Part shown: piece by piece, positions 56,081-64,000 of the stretch
How positions within the stretch are numbered: the first letter of the stretch is position 1
How the letters are laid out: the number at the start of each line of letters is the position of its first letter
Source: Planctomycetota bacterium
GTDB lineage: Bacteria > Planctomycetota > B15-G4
Length of the DNA stretch: 64,000 nucleotides
Assembly (NCBI GenBank): GCA_020638905.1
Contig: JACKHP010000004.1
Location: 1-64,000 of the forward strand
Direction of reading: 5' to 3'
Program-made: the position numbers and the translations under genes
Notes under the pieces: model-generated
The model's input: the letters and a program-made list of their open reading frames with translations, nothing else
Told to the model about the DNA's origin: nothing
Database searches by the model: none

Positions 56081-56659
56081 TCAGACGGGCTCGACCTGCC
56101 AGTACTCGAGCTCGACAGGTGTCTCGCGGCCGAAGATGGTCACGATCACTCGCACCATGCCCTTGGCCTCGTTGACCTCGTCGACGACGCCGTTGTAGGA
56201 CTCGAACGGCCCTTCGTTGATCTTGACCCGGTCGCCCAGCTTGAAGTTGATCTTCAGCGCGGGACGGTCCTCGGTGGAGCGCATGCCGTTGAGGATGCGC
56301 TCGACCTCGTGCGCCTCCATCGGGACGGGCTGGCGCGTCGAACCGACGAAGTCGCCGACGCCCTGCGTCTCGCGGATGAGGAACCAGACGGGTTCGGGGA
56401 TCAGTCCCTCTTCGTCGAGGGCCATCTCCACCATGATGTAGCCGGGGTAGAGCTTGCGCTGGACCACGCGCTTCTTGCCGGACTTCATCTCCGACACGGT
56501 CTCGGTCGGGACCAGCACGCTCGGCACGTAGCTCTCGAGTCCCGCAGCCTTGAGGCGGCGCTCGAGCTTGTCGCGCATCTTGCGCTCGAGGTTGCTGGGC
56601 ACGCGCAGGACGAACCAGCGCGTCGGGCCCACCGATGACTCTCCCGCGACCTCGCTCAT
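56081..56659 (-). CDS. nusG: Transcription elongation/antitermination factor NusG
   Basis: 192 residues. The NGN domain (RWFVLRVPSNLERKMRDKL, LYPGYIMVEM, GVGDFVGSTRQPVPM) contacts RNA polymerase; the KOW domain (KLGDRVKINEGPFESYNGVV) contacts S10 or Rho. ATG shares a base with the secE stop (TGATG). Confidence 0.96.
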   Translation of the reverse strand: MSEVAGESSVGPTRWFVLRVPSNLERKMRDKLERRLKAAGLESYVPSVLVPTETVSEMKSGKKRVVQRKLYPGYIMVEMALDEEGLIPEPVWFLIRETQGVGDFVGSTRQPVPMEAHEVERILNGMRSTEDRPALKINFKLGDRVKINEGPFESYNGVVDEVNEAKGMVRVIVTIFGRETPVELEYWQVEPV

Positions 56660-57096
56660 CAGAACACGTAGTCTTCCATGATCGTGGCGAGGAGCAGGTC
56701 CATGCCGGCCAGGACCGCCGTGAAGAACAACATGACGACCAGGATCACCACCGAGGACGAGAACGTCTCGTTCCAGCTCGGCCAGGTGCACTTGCGCATC
56801 TCGACCTCGGAGTCGATCAGCATGTCGGCGATCTTGGGCTTGTCGAGCGTGCGCAGGATGAACAGCAGACCGGCCAGTCCCGCGCCGATCGCGACGAGCA
56901 GCGCCACCGTGAGCGGGGTACCGAGCACCGGCAGGTCGCCATCGGTCAGCGGTCTCGCCAGGAAGCCGTTCCCCTCGGGCCCGCCCGTCGAGAGCAGGTA
57001 GTAGTACAGCGAATAGCAGCCGTACGCCCACAGGGCGCCCACGAGCCAAAGCCCGGTGCCCCGCGCGAAAGTGCCTTGATCCGGCTTGTACTTCAT
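56659..57096 (-). CDS. secE: Preprotein translocase subunit SecE, long form
   Basis: 145 residues with about three hydrophobic segments (WLVGALWAYGCYSLYYYLL, LTVALLVAIGAGLAGLLFIL, VVILVVMLFFTAVLAGMDLLL). The conserved SecE core is the amphipathic helix before the last one, EVEMRKCTWPSWNET, where the K-x-TWPSW type motif identifies the family. Many bacteria have only the last helix; this longer form recalls E. coli. Its position before nusG confirms the call. Confidence 0.92.
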   Translation of the reverse strand: MKYKPDQGTFARGTGLWLVGALWAYGCYSLYYYLLSTGGPEGNGFLARPLTDGDLPVLGTPLTVALLVAIGAGLAGLLFILRTLDKPKIADMLIDSEVEMRKCTWPSWNETFSSSVVILVVMLFFTAVLAGMDLLLATIMEDYVF

Positions 57097-57136
57097 CTCT
57101 CTGATCCCACCGTCCGCAGCGCCCGTATGGTTCGAG

Positions 57137-57212
57137 TGGCAGGCCAGGAGGGACTTGAACCCCCGACCCTCGGTTTTGGAAACCGATGCTCTGCCAACTG
57201 AGCTACTGGCCT
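57137..57212 (-). tRNA. trnW: tRNA-Trp (anticodon CCA)
   Basis: 76 nt including an encoded 3' CCA. Acceptor AGGCCAG pairs with CTGGCCT, the D-arm has GCTC/GAGC, the anticodon loop is TTCCAAA and the T-arm contains GGTTCAAGTCC. It lies between rpmG and secE, a common place for trnW. Confidence 0.96.
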
Positions 57213-57231
57213 CCCGGAACCGAACCGCCGC

Positions 57232-57396
57232 CTACTTCTTGCGTTCCTTGTGGATCGTGTGCTTCCGGTCGAAGCGGCAGTACTTGCTCACCTCGAGCTT
57301 CCAGGTGGCCTTCGTGCGCTTGCGCAAGGCGTAGTTGCGACGGCTGCACTCGGAGCACTCGAGGAAGACCACGACGCTCGATTTGGTTTTGGCCAT
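57232..57396 (-). CDS. rpmG: Ribosomal protein L33
   Basis: A 54-residue protein starting MAKTKSSVVVFLECSECSRR and ending KHTIHKERKK. The first Cys pair (CSEC) is present. The second reads KYCRFDRKHT, where a full zinc form has KYCxxC, so only three of the four cysteines remain and metal binding is doubtful. Lies between tuf and tRNA-Trp, as in many genomes. Confidence 0.94.
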   Translation of the reverse strand: MAKTKSSVVVFLECSECSRRNYALRKRTKATWKLEVSKYCRFDRKHTIHKERKK

Positions 57397-57422
57397 GCTG
57401 GTCTCCGTTCAGCGAGCGACGT

Positions 57423-57436
57423 CCGGATCGATCCGG
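57423..57436. repeat. 14-bp perfect palindrome between tuf and rpmG
   Basis: CCGGATCGATCCGG, in the 82-bp gap. It could form a hairpin in the tuf-rpmG transcript or bind a dimeric protein; nothing else around it suggests which. Confidence 0.35.
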
Positions 57437-57478
57437 TCGCCGCCCGCTCATCGCGGCTCCGAAAGGCTGCTGCCCCGC

Positions 57479-58687
<1,209 letters not shown>

Positions 58688-58793
58688 CGCGGTTCAGTCT
58701 CCCATCAATGCGCGCGCCTGATGCACGCGCCGGTCGGTCGGGTGTCGGTTCGAGGACTTGGGGGTCTTGGGGATCTGCGGGCCGTGCGGCGTT

Positions 58794-58868
58794 TGGAGCT
58801 GCTGATGGGATTCGAACCCATGACCTCGTCCTTACCAAGGACGTGCTCTACCCCTGAGCCACAGCAGC
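58794..58868 (-). tRNA. trnT: tRNA-Thr (anticodon GGT)
   Basis: 75 nt with an encoded 3' CCA. Acceptor GCTGCTG/CAGCAGC, anticodon stem CGTCC/GGACG around TTGGTAA, T-loop GGTTCGAATCC. Last tRNA before tuf. Confidence 0.96.
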
Positions 58869-58914
58869 TTCTGGTCTGTCGGTGCTGAGCGGCGAGGGCC
58901 CGCGTGCTGCTCGG

Positions 58915-58988
58915 TGGAGCGGGTGATGGGAATCGAACCCACGTAGCCAGCTTGGAAGGCTGGTGCTCTACCATTGAGCTACACCCGC
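58915..58988 (-). tRNA. trnG: tRNA-Gly (anticodon TCC)
   Basis: 74 nt with an encoded 3' CCA. Acceptor GCGGGTG/CACCCGC, anticodon stem CCAGC/GCTGG around CTTCCAA, T-loop GGTTCGATTCC. Lies between tRNA-Tyr and tRNA-Thr(GGT). Confidence 0.96.
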
Positions 58989-59093
58989 GGGCGTCTTGCC
59001 GGCCTCGGGCCTGGCGATCCTGCTGACTCCTGTCTGTCCGTCTCTGGGTTCGTTTCGTCGCTTCGTCGGATCGTGGCCGCGCGGGCGCCGTGA

Positions 59094-59178
59094 TGGTGGG
59101 GGAAAGAGGATTCGAACCTCTGTAGGCAAAGCCAACGGGTTTACAGCCCGTCCCCTTTAACCACTCGGGCATTCCCCC
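59094..59178 (-). tRNA. trnY: tRNA-Tyr (anticodon GTA)
   Basis: 85 nt with a long variable arm and an encoded 3' CCA. Acceptor GGGGGAA/TTCCCCC, anticodon stem ACGGG/CCCGT around CTGTAAA, T-loop GGTTCGAATCC. A class II tRNA, as expected for bacterial Tyr. Confidence 0.96.
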
Positions 59179-59314
59179 ACGTGATGGTGCTTCGTACGCC
59201 GTCGATCCTCCGAACAAGCCTGCGGACCAGGATGCGGACCTGGCCCCCCCGTCGGATCGTTCGTCGAGCACGAGGACACCCGTGCCGCTGGCGGTCGGAC
59301 CCGCGCGGCTCGCC

Positions 59315-59390
<76 letters not shown>

Positions 59391-59440
59391 GGACGGGTCG
59401 CCCTCGCACGCGACTTTGGATCGCGGCGAGAAAGGGTCGG

Positions 59441-59469
59441 ATCCTAGCCATCGCCGGATGGCGAGTCAA
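59441..59469 (-). promoter_or_regulatory. tRNA-tuf operon promoter embedded in the aroC end
   Basis: TTGACT (59464-59469) and TAGGAT (59441-59446) have exactly 17 bp between them, 50 bases before the first tRNA. The TAG of the -10 box is also the aroC stop codon. It is among the best promoter matches in the window. Confidence 0.8.
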
Positions 59470-60670
59470 CACCCGGACGACGCCTCTTGCGCACCTGGGC
59501 TCCGCCGGCCGGACGTCGCTCTCGCGCCCCGAAGCGACGCGCCACCGCCCGCCGATGGCCCCGCAGGGCCGCCTGGACCGCCTCGAGCGTGTCGCCGCCG
59601 GTCTTCTCCAGCAGCGCGTCGAGCAGCACGAGTGCCACCATCGCCTCCCCCACCACGCTCGCGGCGGGCACGGCGGTGACGTCGGAACGCTCGAAGAACG
59701 CGTCCTCGCGCCGCCCGGCGGTGAAGTCCCAGGACGCCAGCGGCGCCCGCAGCGTGGCGATCGGCTTCATGAACCCGCGCACGACGACCTCTTCGCCATC
59801 GGACATGCCGCCTTCGACGCCGCCGGCCCGGTTGCCGGCCCGCCGCGGCCCGTCCGGCCCGGGTGCGAGGACCGCGTCGTGGACCGCCGAGCCACGCTCG
59901 CGGGCCGCCGCCCATCCGTCGCCGATCTCGACCGCCTTGACCGCCTGGATCGAGAGCAGCGCCGCGCCCAGCCGCGCGTCGAGCCGCGTGCCGAAGCCGT
60001 CGAGCGAACCCAGCCCCGGCGGGACGCCGCGCGCACGCACCTCGAAGACTCCGCCCAGGGTGTCGCCCGCGGCGCGTGCCGCGACCACCGCCGCGCGCAT
60101 CGGCTCCTCCGCCTTCGCATCGAGGCACGCGAACGACGAGCGCGCGCGCAGCTTGCCCAGCGCCGCGAAGCCCTTGCGTCCCAGGCTCGGACGGGCGTCG
60201 ACGTCGCCCAGCGCGATCACGTGGCCGAGGAGTTCGACGCCGCACGGCGCGAGCAGCTGCTGCGCCAGGGCGCCGGCGGCCACGCGTCCCGCGGTCTCGC
60301 GCGCCGAGGCGCGCTCGAGCACCGGCCGCATGTCGGAGGTGTCGTACTTGCAGCCGCCGGCCAGGTCGGCATGGCCCGGCCGCGGGCGGTGGACCGGCGG
60401 CTTCTCGTCGAGCGAGCGGTCGGCGTTCCAGACCGCGAGCACCACGGGCGCGCCGCTCGTGCGCCCCCCCACCACGCCCGCCAGCACGTCGACCCGATCG
60501 CGCTCGAGTTGCTGGCGCGCCGAGCGTCCGAAGCCGCCCTGGCGCCGGACCAGCATGGCATCGATGGCCGCCCGGTCGACGGCCAGGCCGGCGGGGAGGC
60601 CGGTGATCGTGGTCACGATGCCGCGTCCGTGCGACTCGCCGGCCGTCTGGACCGCCAAGCGTCTCAGCAC
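59444..60670 (-). CDS. aroC: Chorismate synthase
   Basis: 408 residues; converts EPSP to chorismate with reduced FMN, the last common step to aromatic compounds. Start GTG 60670 gives LRRLAVQTAGESHGRG, matching the family's LxxxTAGESHG. GRTSGAPVVLAVWNAD, PGHADLAGGCKYD, the RASARETAGRVAAG motif and GGMSDGEEVVVRGFMKP follow. An open frame continues upstream to 60913 but is low-complexity and unlikely to be translated. The end of the gene carries the tRNA-tuf promoter. Confidence 0.92.
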   Translation of the reverse strand: MLRRLAVQTAGESHGRGIVTTITGLPAGLAVDRAAIDAMLVRRQGGFGRSARQQLERDRVDVLAGVVGGRTSGAPVVLAVWNADRSLDEKPPVHRPRPGHADLAGGCKYDTSDMRPVLERASARETAGRVAAGALAQQLLAPCGVELLGHVIALGDVDARPSLGRKGFAALGKLRARSSFACLDAKAEEPMRAAVVAARAAGDTLGGVFEVRARGVPPGLGSLDGFGTRLDARLGAALLSIQAVKAVEIGDGWAAARERGSAVHDAVLAPGPDGPRRAGNRAGGVEGGMSDGEEVVVRGFMKPIATLRAPLASWDFTAGRREDAFFERSDVTAVPAASVVGEAMVALVLLDALLEKTGGDTLEAVQAALRGHRRAVARRFGARERRPAGGAQVRKRRRPGVDSPSGDG

Positions 60671-60806
60671 GAGCGGATCCTCGACGGCGCGCGCGGCACC
60701 CTGCGGTTCGGCGACGACGCCGCGCCGCGTGCGCGCGGGCGGCCGGACGGGAACGGGCTCACGTCGTCGATCAGACCACCTCGCTCCGGACGAGTCCAGC
60801 ATCGCC

Positions 60807-60824
60807 GAGCGCCGATCGGCGCTC
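60807..60824. repeat. 18-bp perfect palindrome in the divergent aroC / cystathionine gene gap
   Basis: GAGCGCCGATCGGCGCTC, unbroken. It lies in the 296-bp region between the two start codons, a place where an operator for a dimeric regulator is plausible. The core CGATCGGCG recurs within the next 15 bases. Confidence 0.45.
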
Positions 60825-60930
60825 CCGCGATCGGCGACCACCGAGCCGACGGCAGGCGCGATGCGGCGCCCCACCTCCGGTCGGGGCCACGAGCGCGGCC
60901 GTCGGTCATGCACGATGCCACGCCGCCGGC

Positions 60931-60939
60931 TGCTAGGAT
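60931..60939 (+). promoter_or_regulatory. Extended -10 promoter of the cystathionine-type gene
   Basis: TGCTAGGAT is a TGn-extended -10 element. It lies 27 bases before the GTG start, and no -35 box is visible, as is common for extended -10 promoters. Confidence 0.45.
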
Positions 60940-60966
60940 GCGGCGCCCGTCGAGGAGGACGCCTTC

Positions 60967-62118
60967 GTGCGCTTCGGAACCACCGCCATCCACGCGGGCC
61001 AGCGGCCCGACCCCACCACCGGCGCGATCATGACGCCGATCTTCTGCACGTCGACCTACGTGCAGGAGTATCCGGCCGTGGTCAAGGACGGCTACGACTA
61101 CTCGCGCGGCAAGAACCCCACGCGCACCGCGCTGCAGGACAACCTCGCGGCGCTCGAGGGCGGCAAGCACGGCATCTGCTTCGCCAGCGGACTGGCCGCG
61201 ATGCACGCCGTCGTGTCGGCGACCTGCGCGCCGGGCGACCGCGTCCTCGCCGGCGACGACCTGTACGGCGGCAGCTACCGGATGTTCAAGCGCGTGTTCG
61301 AGCCGCTGGGCGTGACGATGGTGCAGGTCGACACGACCGACCCGGCCGTCGTGAGGGGGGCGCTCGACGATGCGCCCACGCGCCTGCTGTGGCTCGAGAC
61401 GCCGACCAACCCGCTGCTGCGCGTGACCGACCTGGCCGCGGTGTCCTCGCTCGCGAAGGCGAAGGGCGCGCTCGTGTGCTGCGACAACACGTTCGCCACG
61501 CCGTACCTGCAGCGTCCGCTGGAGCTGGGCTGCGACATCGTGCTGCACTCGGCCACCAAGTACCTCGGCGGACACAGCGACGTGGTGCTCGGCGCGGTCG
61601 TGCTCGACGACGATTCGCTGGCCGAGAAGATCGCCTTCATCCAGTTCGCGGTGGGCGGCGTCCCCGGACCGCACGACGCGTTCCTCGTGCTGCGCGGCAC
61701 GAAGACGTTGCACGTGCGCATGCAGCGCCACTGCGAGAACGCGTCGGCGGTGGCCGACATGCTCAGCCACCATCCGCGCGTGAAGGCGGTGCACTACCCG
61801 GGGCTCAAGAGCCATCCGGGACACGCCGTCGCGGCGCGGCAGATGGCCGACTTCGGCGGCATGATCTCGTTCGAGCTCGACGGCAGCGTCGAGGACGGCA
61901 TGCGCTTCACGACGCACACGAAGGTCTTCTCGCTGGCCGAGAGCCTGGGCGGCGTCGAGTCGCTCATCGAGCACCCGCCGAGCATGACCCACGCCTCGAT
62001 CCCGGCCGAGACGCGACGCGCGGCGGGCCTGGCCGACGGCCTGATCCGGCTCTCGGTCGGCATCGAGGACGTCGAGGACCTGATCGACGACCTCGAGCAC
62101 GCCTTCGCCGCGCTCTAG
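60967..62118 (+). CDS. Cystathionine gamma-synthase/lyase-type PLP enzyme
   Basis: A 383-residue Cys/Met-metabolism PLP enzyme. GTTAIHAGQRPDPTTGAIMTPI at the start (seen as AIHAGQ), YSRGKNPTRTALQ, ASGLAAMHAVV, LWLETPTNP, VCCDNTFATPY, and the PLP lysine in SATKYLGGHSD (Lys198). The C-terminus has SLGGVESLIEHPPSMTHASIP. Family members act as cystathionine gamma-synthase, gamma-lyase or homocysteine synthase; sequence reading cannot separate them, so no symbol is given. The GTG start has GAGGAGG upstream. It diverges from aroC. Confidence 0.9.
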   Translation: MRFGTTAIHAGQRPDPTTGAIMTPIFCTSTYVQEYPAVVKDGYDYSRGKNPTRTALQDNLAALEGGKHGICFASGLAAMHAVVSATCAPGDRVLAGDDLYGGSYRMFKRVFEPLGVTMVQVDTTDPAVVRGALDDAPTRLLWLETPTNPLLRVTDLAAVSSLAKAKGALVCCDNTFATPYLQRPLELGCDIVLHSATKYLGGHSDVVLGAVVLDDDSLAEKIAFIQFAVGGVPGPHDAFLVLRGTKTLHVRMQRHCENASAVADMLSHHPRVKAVHYPGLKSHPGHAVAARQMADFGGMISFELDGSVEDGMRFTTHTKVFSLAESLGGVESLIEHPPSMTHASIPAETRRAAGLADGLIRLSVGIEDVEDLIDDLEHAFAAL

Positions 62119-62158
62119 GGTCGCGGGGCGACGGCGCGCCGCCCGCGCGTCGTCGCCT

Positions 62159-64000
62159 TCAGCGCAGCGACTGCAGGTGCGCGCGCACCTTCGCCTCGAG
62201 GCCCTCGGGTCCGCCCGGACCGAACGCCTCGTCGGCGGCGGACAGACGGTCGAGACCGCGCGCGAGCGCGTCCTTGTAGGCGTCGAACGACGCGCGTGCC
62301 TCGCTGCCGCCGTGCAGCATCCAGTGCACGAGCGCCCACGACTCGGCGTAGTGCAGACCGGCCTCGGTCATGAAGGCCGGCTGGCTCATGCGCACGAGCT
62401 CGGGCAGCGGCGTCCACTTCGTGTCGCGGTCGGTGAGCAGCGCCACGTGTGCGGGCAGCGGGTCGCCGGGCTCCATCGTGCCGCGCACGAGGCGCGCCGT
62501 CTCGACGTACTCGCCCAGTCCCTCGTCGAACCAGGGCGGCGTCACGGGCAGGGCGCGGTGCAGGTACTGGTGCATGCCCTCGTGCCGCACCGTGCGATAC
62601 AGCAGCTCGCGGTCGGGCAGGTTCCAGAGCACGAGCTGGCGCAACGTGGGCGTGTAGAGCCCCGCGGTGAAGCGCGCCGCCGAGCCGAAGACGTCGCGCG
62701 TGTAGGCGTGGTAGCCGGCCTCGCCCGCGAACAGGTAGACCGGGAACAGGCCCTGCTCGGCGACGTCGGAGTCGCTGCGGCCGAAGACGCGCTGATCCAT
62801 CGCCAGCGCCTGTTCGAGCACCTTGCTCGTGTCGGCGCACACGGCCAGGTCGAGGTCGGACATGACGCGATAGTGCCGTGACGAGAACTCGAACGGGTCG
62901 AGCCACGACGGACCGCTGCGACTGCGGTGCAGCAGCGACGCCGCGGCGACCAGCTCGGGCGACGCCCGACCGCCGAGGCGCGCGGCGTCGAGCACCTGCT
63001 GCGCCTGCTCGAGGTCGCCGTCCCACAGCAGCTGCCGGACGAGCTCTGCGTGCGCGCGCGGATCGTCGGCGCCCTCGCCGGCCACCAGGGCCCGCACGTC
63101 GGCCACGGCCTCGTCCGAGCGCTCGAGACGCCGCAGCAGACGCGCGCGGAGCAGCCGTCCGGGGACGAACGCGGGCTCGGCCGAGGCCAGCGTGTCGAGC
63201 TCGGCGAGCGCCTCGTCGGCGCGGCCGAGCCGGTCGAGCAGCACCGCGCGCATCCACGCCTTGGCCAGCGGGCCTCCGTCGCGCGGCACCTCGAGCTTCC
63301 CGACGTACGCCAGGGCCTCCTCGTCCTGGCCCTCCTTCTCGAAGCGCACGAGCTCACCCTGGTGCACCGAGCGCAGCGGCCCCGCGTCGGAGGGCGCGTC
63401 GGCGAAGACCGAGCGTCCGACGTCGGCCGGATCGGCGACGTACGCATGCAGCCACTCGGGCAGCTCGTCCCGGGGACTCCACTCGGCGTCGAAGTCGACC
63501 AGCGCCTTCTGCAACGCGGCGTCCTGCAGTCCCTCGAGCCAGGCCTTGTTGGCGTCGCCCGAGATGACCATCTCCTTGACCTGCGGGCAGCCGCGGAACC
63601 CGAACTGGCCGTAGGTCTCGTCCTGCTTCTTGCACTTCAGGAAGGTCTTGCCGTTCACCGTGGCGGTGATCGTGTCCTTCGAGACGTTGACCTTGATCGT
63701 GTAGGGCTTGCCGAACTTCAGCGCGGCCTTGTTGTCGGCGCGCTCGAGCATCTTGCGCTGCGAACCCTTGCGGTACTCGATGCCGCCCTCGTCGAGCTGG
63801 AATCCCTGCCACTTGGGGAGGCCGAAGTTCACGAGGTACGACGAGTCCTCGTCGATGCCCACCAGGAACTGCGGATTGCCGAAGAACCAGAGCGTGTTGC
63901 CCTCGGGTTCGGGCATGAAGCCCGAGAGCTCGACGGTGTACGGCCCCGCGAAGTGGATCGGGTGGACCGGGACGCCGTAGCGCCACTCGAAGTCGCCGCG
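62159..64000 (-). CDS. Lectin-like / DUF1570-type metallopeptidase protein (N-terminus outside window)
   Basis: Open to the right edge; 613 residues are visible, and the true start lies beyond. The N-terminal part shows a jelly-roll-like region (NTLWFFGNPQFLVGIDEDSSY, seen as FFGNPQFLVGIDED, and ITATVNGKTFLKCKKQD), typical of concanavalin-A-like modules. A helical, repeat-like middle (ARLLRRLERSDEAVADVRALV, LDAARLGGRASPELVAAASL) suggests TPR-type helices. The C-terminal domain has HEGMHQYLHRALPVTPPWFDEGLGEYVE, recognised by HEGMHQ and WFDEGLGEY, a zinc gluzincin motif as in DUF1570 proteins. It is probably exported, but the signal peptide is not visible. Confidence 0.75.
   Translation of the reverse strand, partial: RGDFEWRYGVPVHPIHFAGPYTVELSGFMPEPEGNTLWFFGNPQFLVGIDEDSSYLVNFGLPKWQGFQLDEGGIEYRKGSQRKMLERADNKAALKFGKPYTIKVNVSKDTITATVNGKTFLKCKKQDETYGQFGFRGCPQVKEMVISGDANKAWLEGLQDAALQKALVDFDAEWSPRDELPEWLHAYVADPADVGRSVFADAPSDAGPLRSVHQGELVRFEKEGQDEEALAYVGKLEVPRDGGPLAKAWMRAVLLDRLGRADEALAELDTLASAEPAFVPGRLLRARLLRRLERSDEAVADVRALVAGEGADDPRAHAELVRQLLWDGDLEQAQQVLDAARLGGRASPELVAAASLLHRSRSGPSWLDPFEFSSRHYRVMSDLDLAVCADTSKVLEQALAMDQRVFGRSDSDVAEQGLFPVYLFAGEAGYHAYTRDVFGSAARFTAGLYTPTLRQLVLWNLPDRELLYRTVRHEGMHQYLHRALPVTPPWFDEGLGEYVETARLVRGTMEPGDPLPAHVALLTDRDTKWTPLPELVRMSQPAFMTEAGLHYAESWALVHWMLHGGSEARASFDAYKDALARGLDRLSAADEAFGPGGPEGLEAKVRAHLQSLR

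Noticed and set aside
60671..60913. N-terminal extension of AroC to 60913
   Set aside because: The extra 81 residues are Arg-rich low complexity with no counterpart in the family, and contain the 18-bp palindrome. GTG 60670 gives the normal chorismate synthase start.

Overview
The window is about 64 kb of GC-rich (roughly two-thirds G+C by eye), densely coded bacterial chromosome. Almost every gene is an informational or cell-envelope housekeeping gene. I suspect a member of the Planctomycetota, because the spc operon has no rpmD (L30), the dcw cluster carries no ftsQ/ftsA/ftsZ, a DUF1570-type HEGMHQ metallopeptidase is present, and SecE is long with several membrane segments. This placement is inference and was not tested by any search. 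MurE carries the DNPR motif of meso-diaminopimelate-adding enzymes, so the organism probably makes a DAP-type peptidoglycan.

Layout. (1) 1-6.3 kb: the tail of a VWA-like gene; selA and selD on the minus strand; then recJ, a YqaA/VTT membrane protein and a rhomboid protease on the plus strand. selD reads through an in-frame UGA at its active site, followed by a bacterial-SECIS-like hairpin, so this organism very probably uses selenocysteine. (2) 6.4-22.5 kb, minus strand: a division and cell-wall (dcw) cluster in the transcribed order mraZ-rsmH-ftsL-ftsI-murE-murF-mraY-ftsW-[LysM protein]-murG-murC-murB, followed by a B12-dependent ribonucleotide reductase split into nrdJa and nrdJb. murD, ddl, ftsQ, ftsA and ftsZ are not in the cluster. 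mraZ has phased GTGG repeats over its promoter. (3) 22.8-27.1 kb: a zinc-ribbon protein diverging from dnaE, whose promoter is placed so that the mRNA would begin at or next to the start codon.

(4) 27.1-59.4 kb, minus strand: about 32 kb of co-directional genes for the gene-expression machinery. In transcribed order: four tRNAs (Thr-TGT, Tyr, Gly, Thr-GGT), tuf, rpmG, tRNA-Trp, secE, nusG, rplK-A-J-L, rpoB-C, rpsL, rpsG, fusA, the S10-spc-alpha run from rpsJ to rplQ, and a small lipoprotein gene coupled to rplQ. In many bacteria these are several separate loci. Good sigma-70-type promoters are visible ahead of the tRNA block, rpsL and rpsJ. Neighbouring genes very often share stop and start codons (ATGA, GTGA, TGATG), which points to translational coupling.

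(5) 59.4-64 kb: aroC on the minus strand, whose stop codon lies inside the -10 box of the tRNA/tuf promoter; a plus-strand cystathionine gamma-synthase/lyase-type enzyme; and the C-terminal part of a lectin-like plus metallopeptidase protein cut by the window edge.

The window holds no phage, insertion sequence, CRISPR array or obvious genomic island. I found no new multi-gene defence or biosynthetic system. The most interesting points are the hidden selenoprotein SelD, a natural Arg at the streptomycin-resistance position of S12, the reduced dcw cluster with an inserted membrane LysM protein, and several regulatory layouts.
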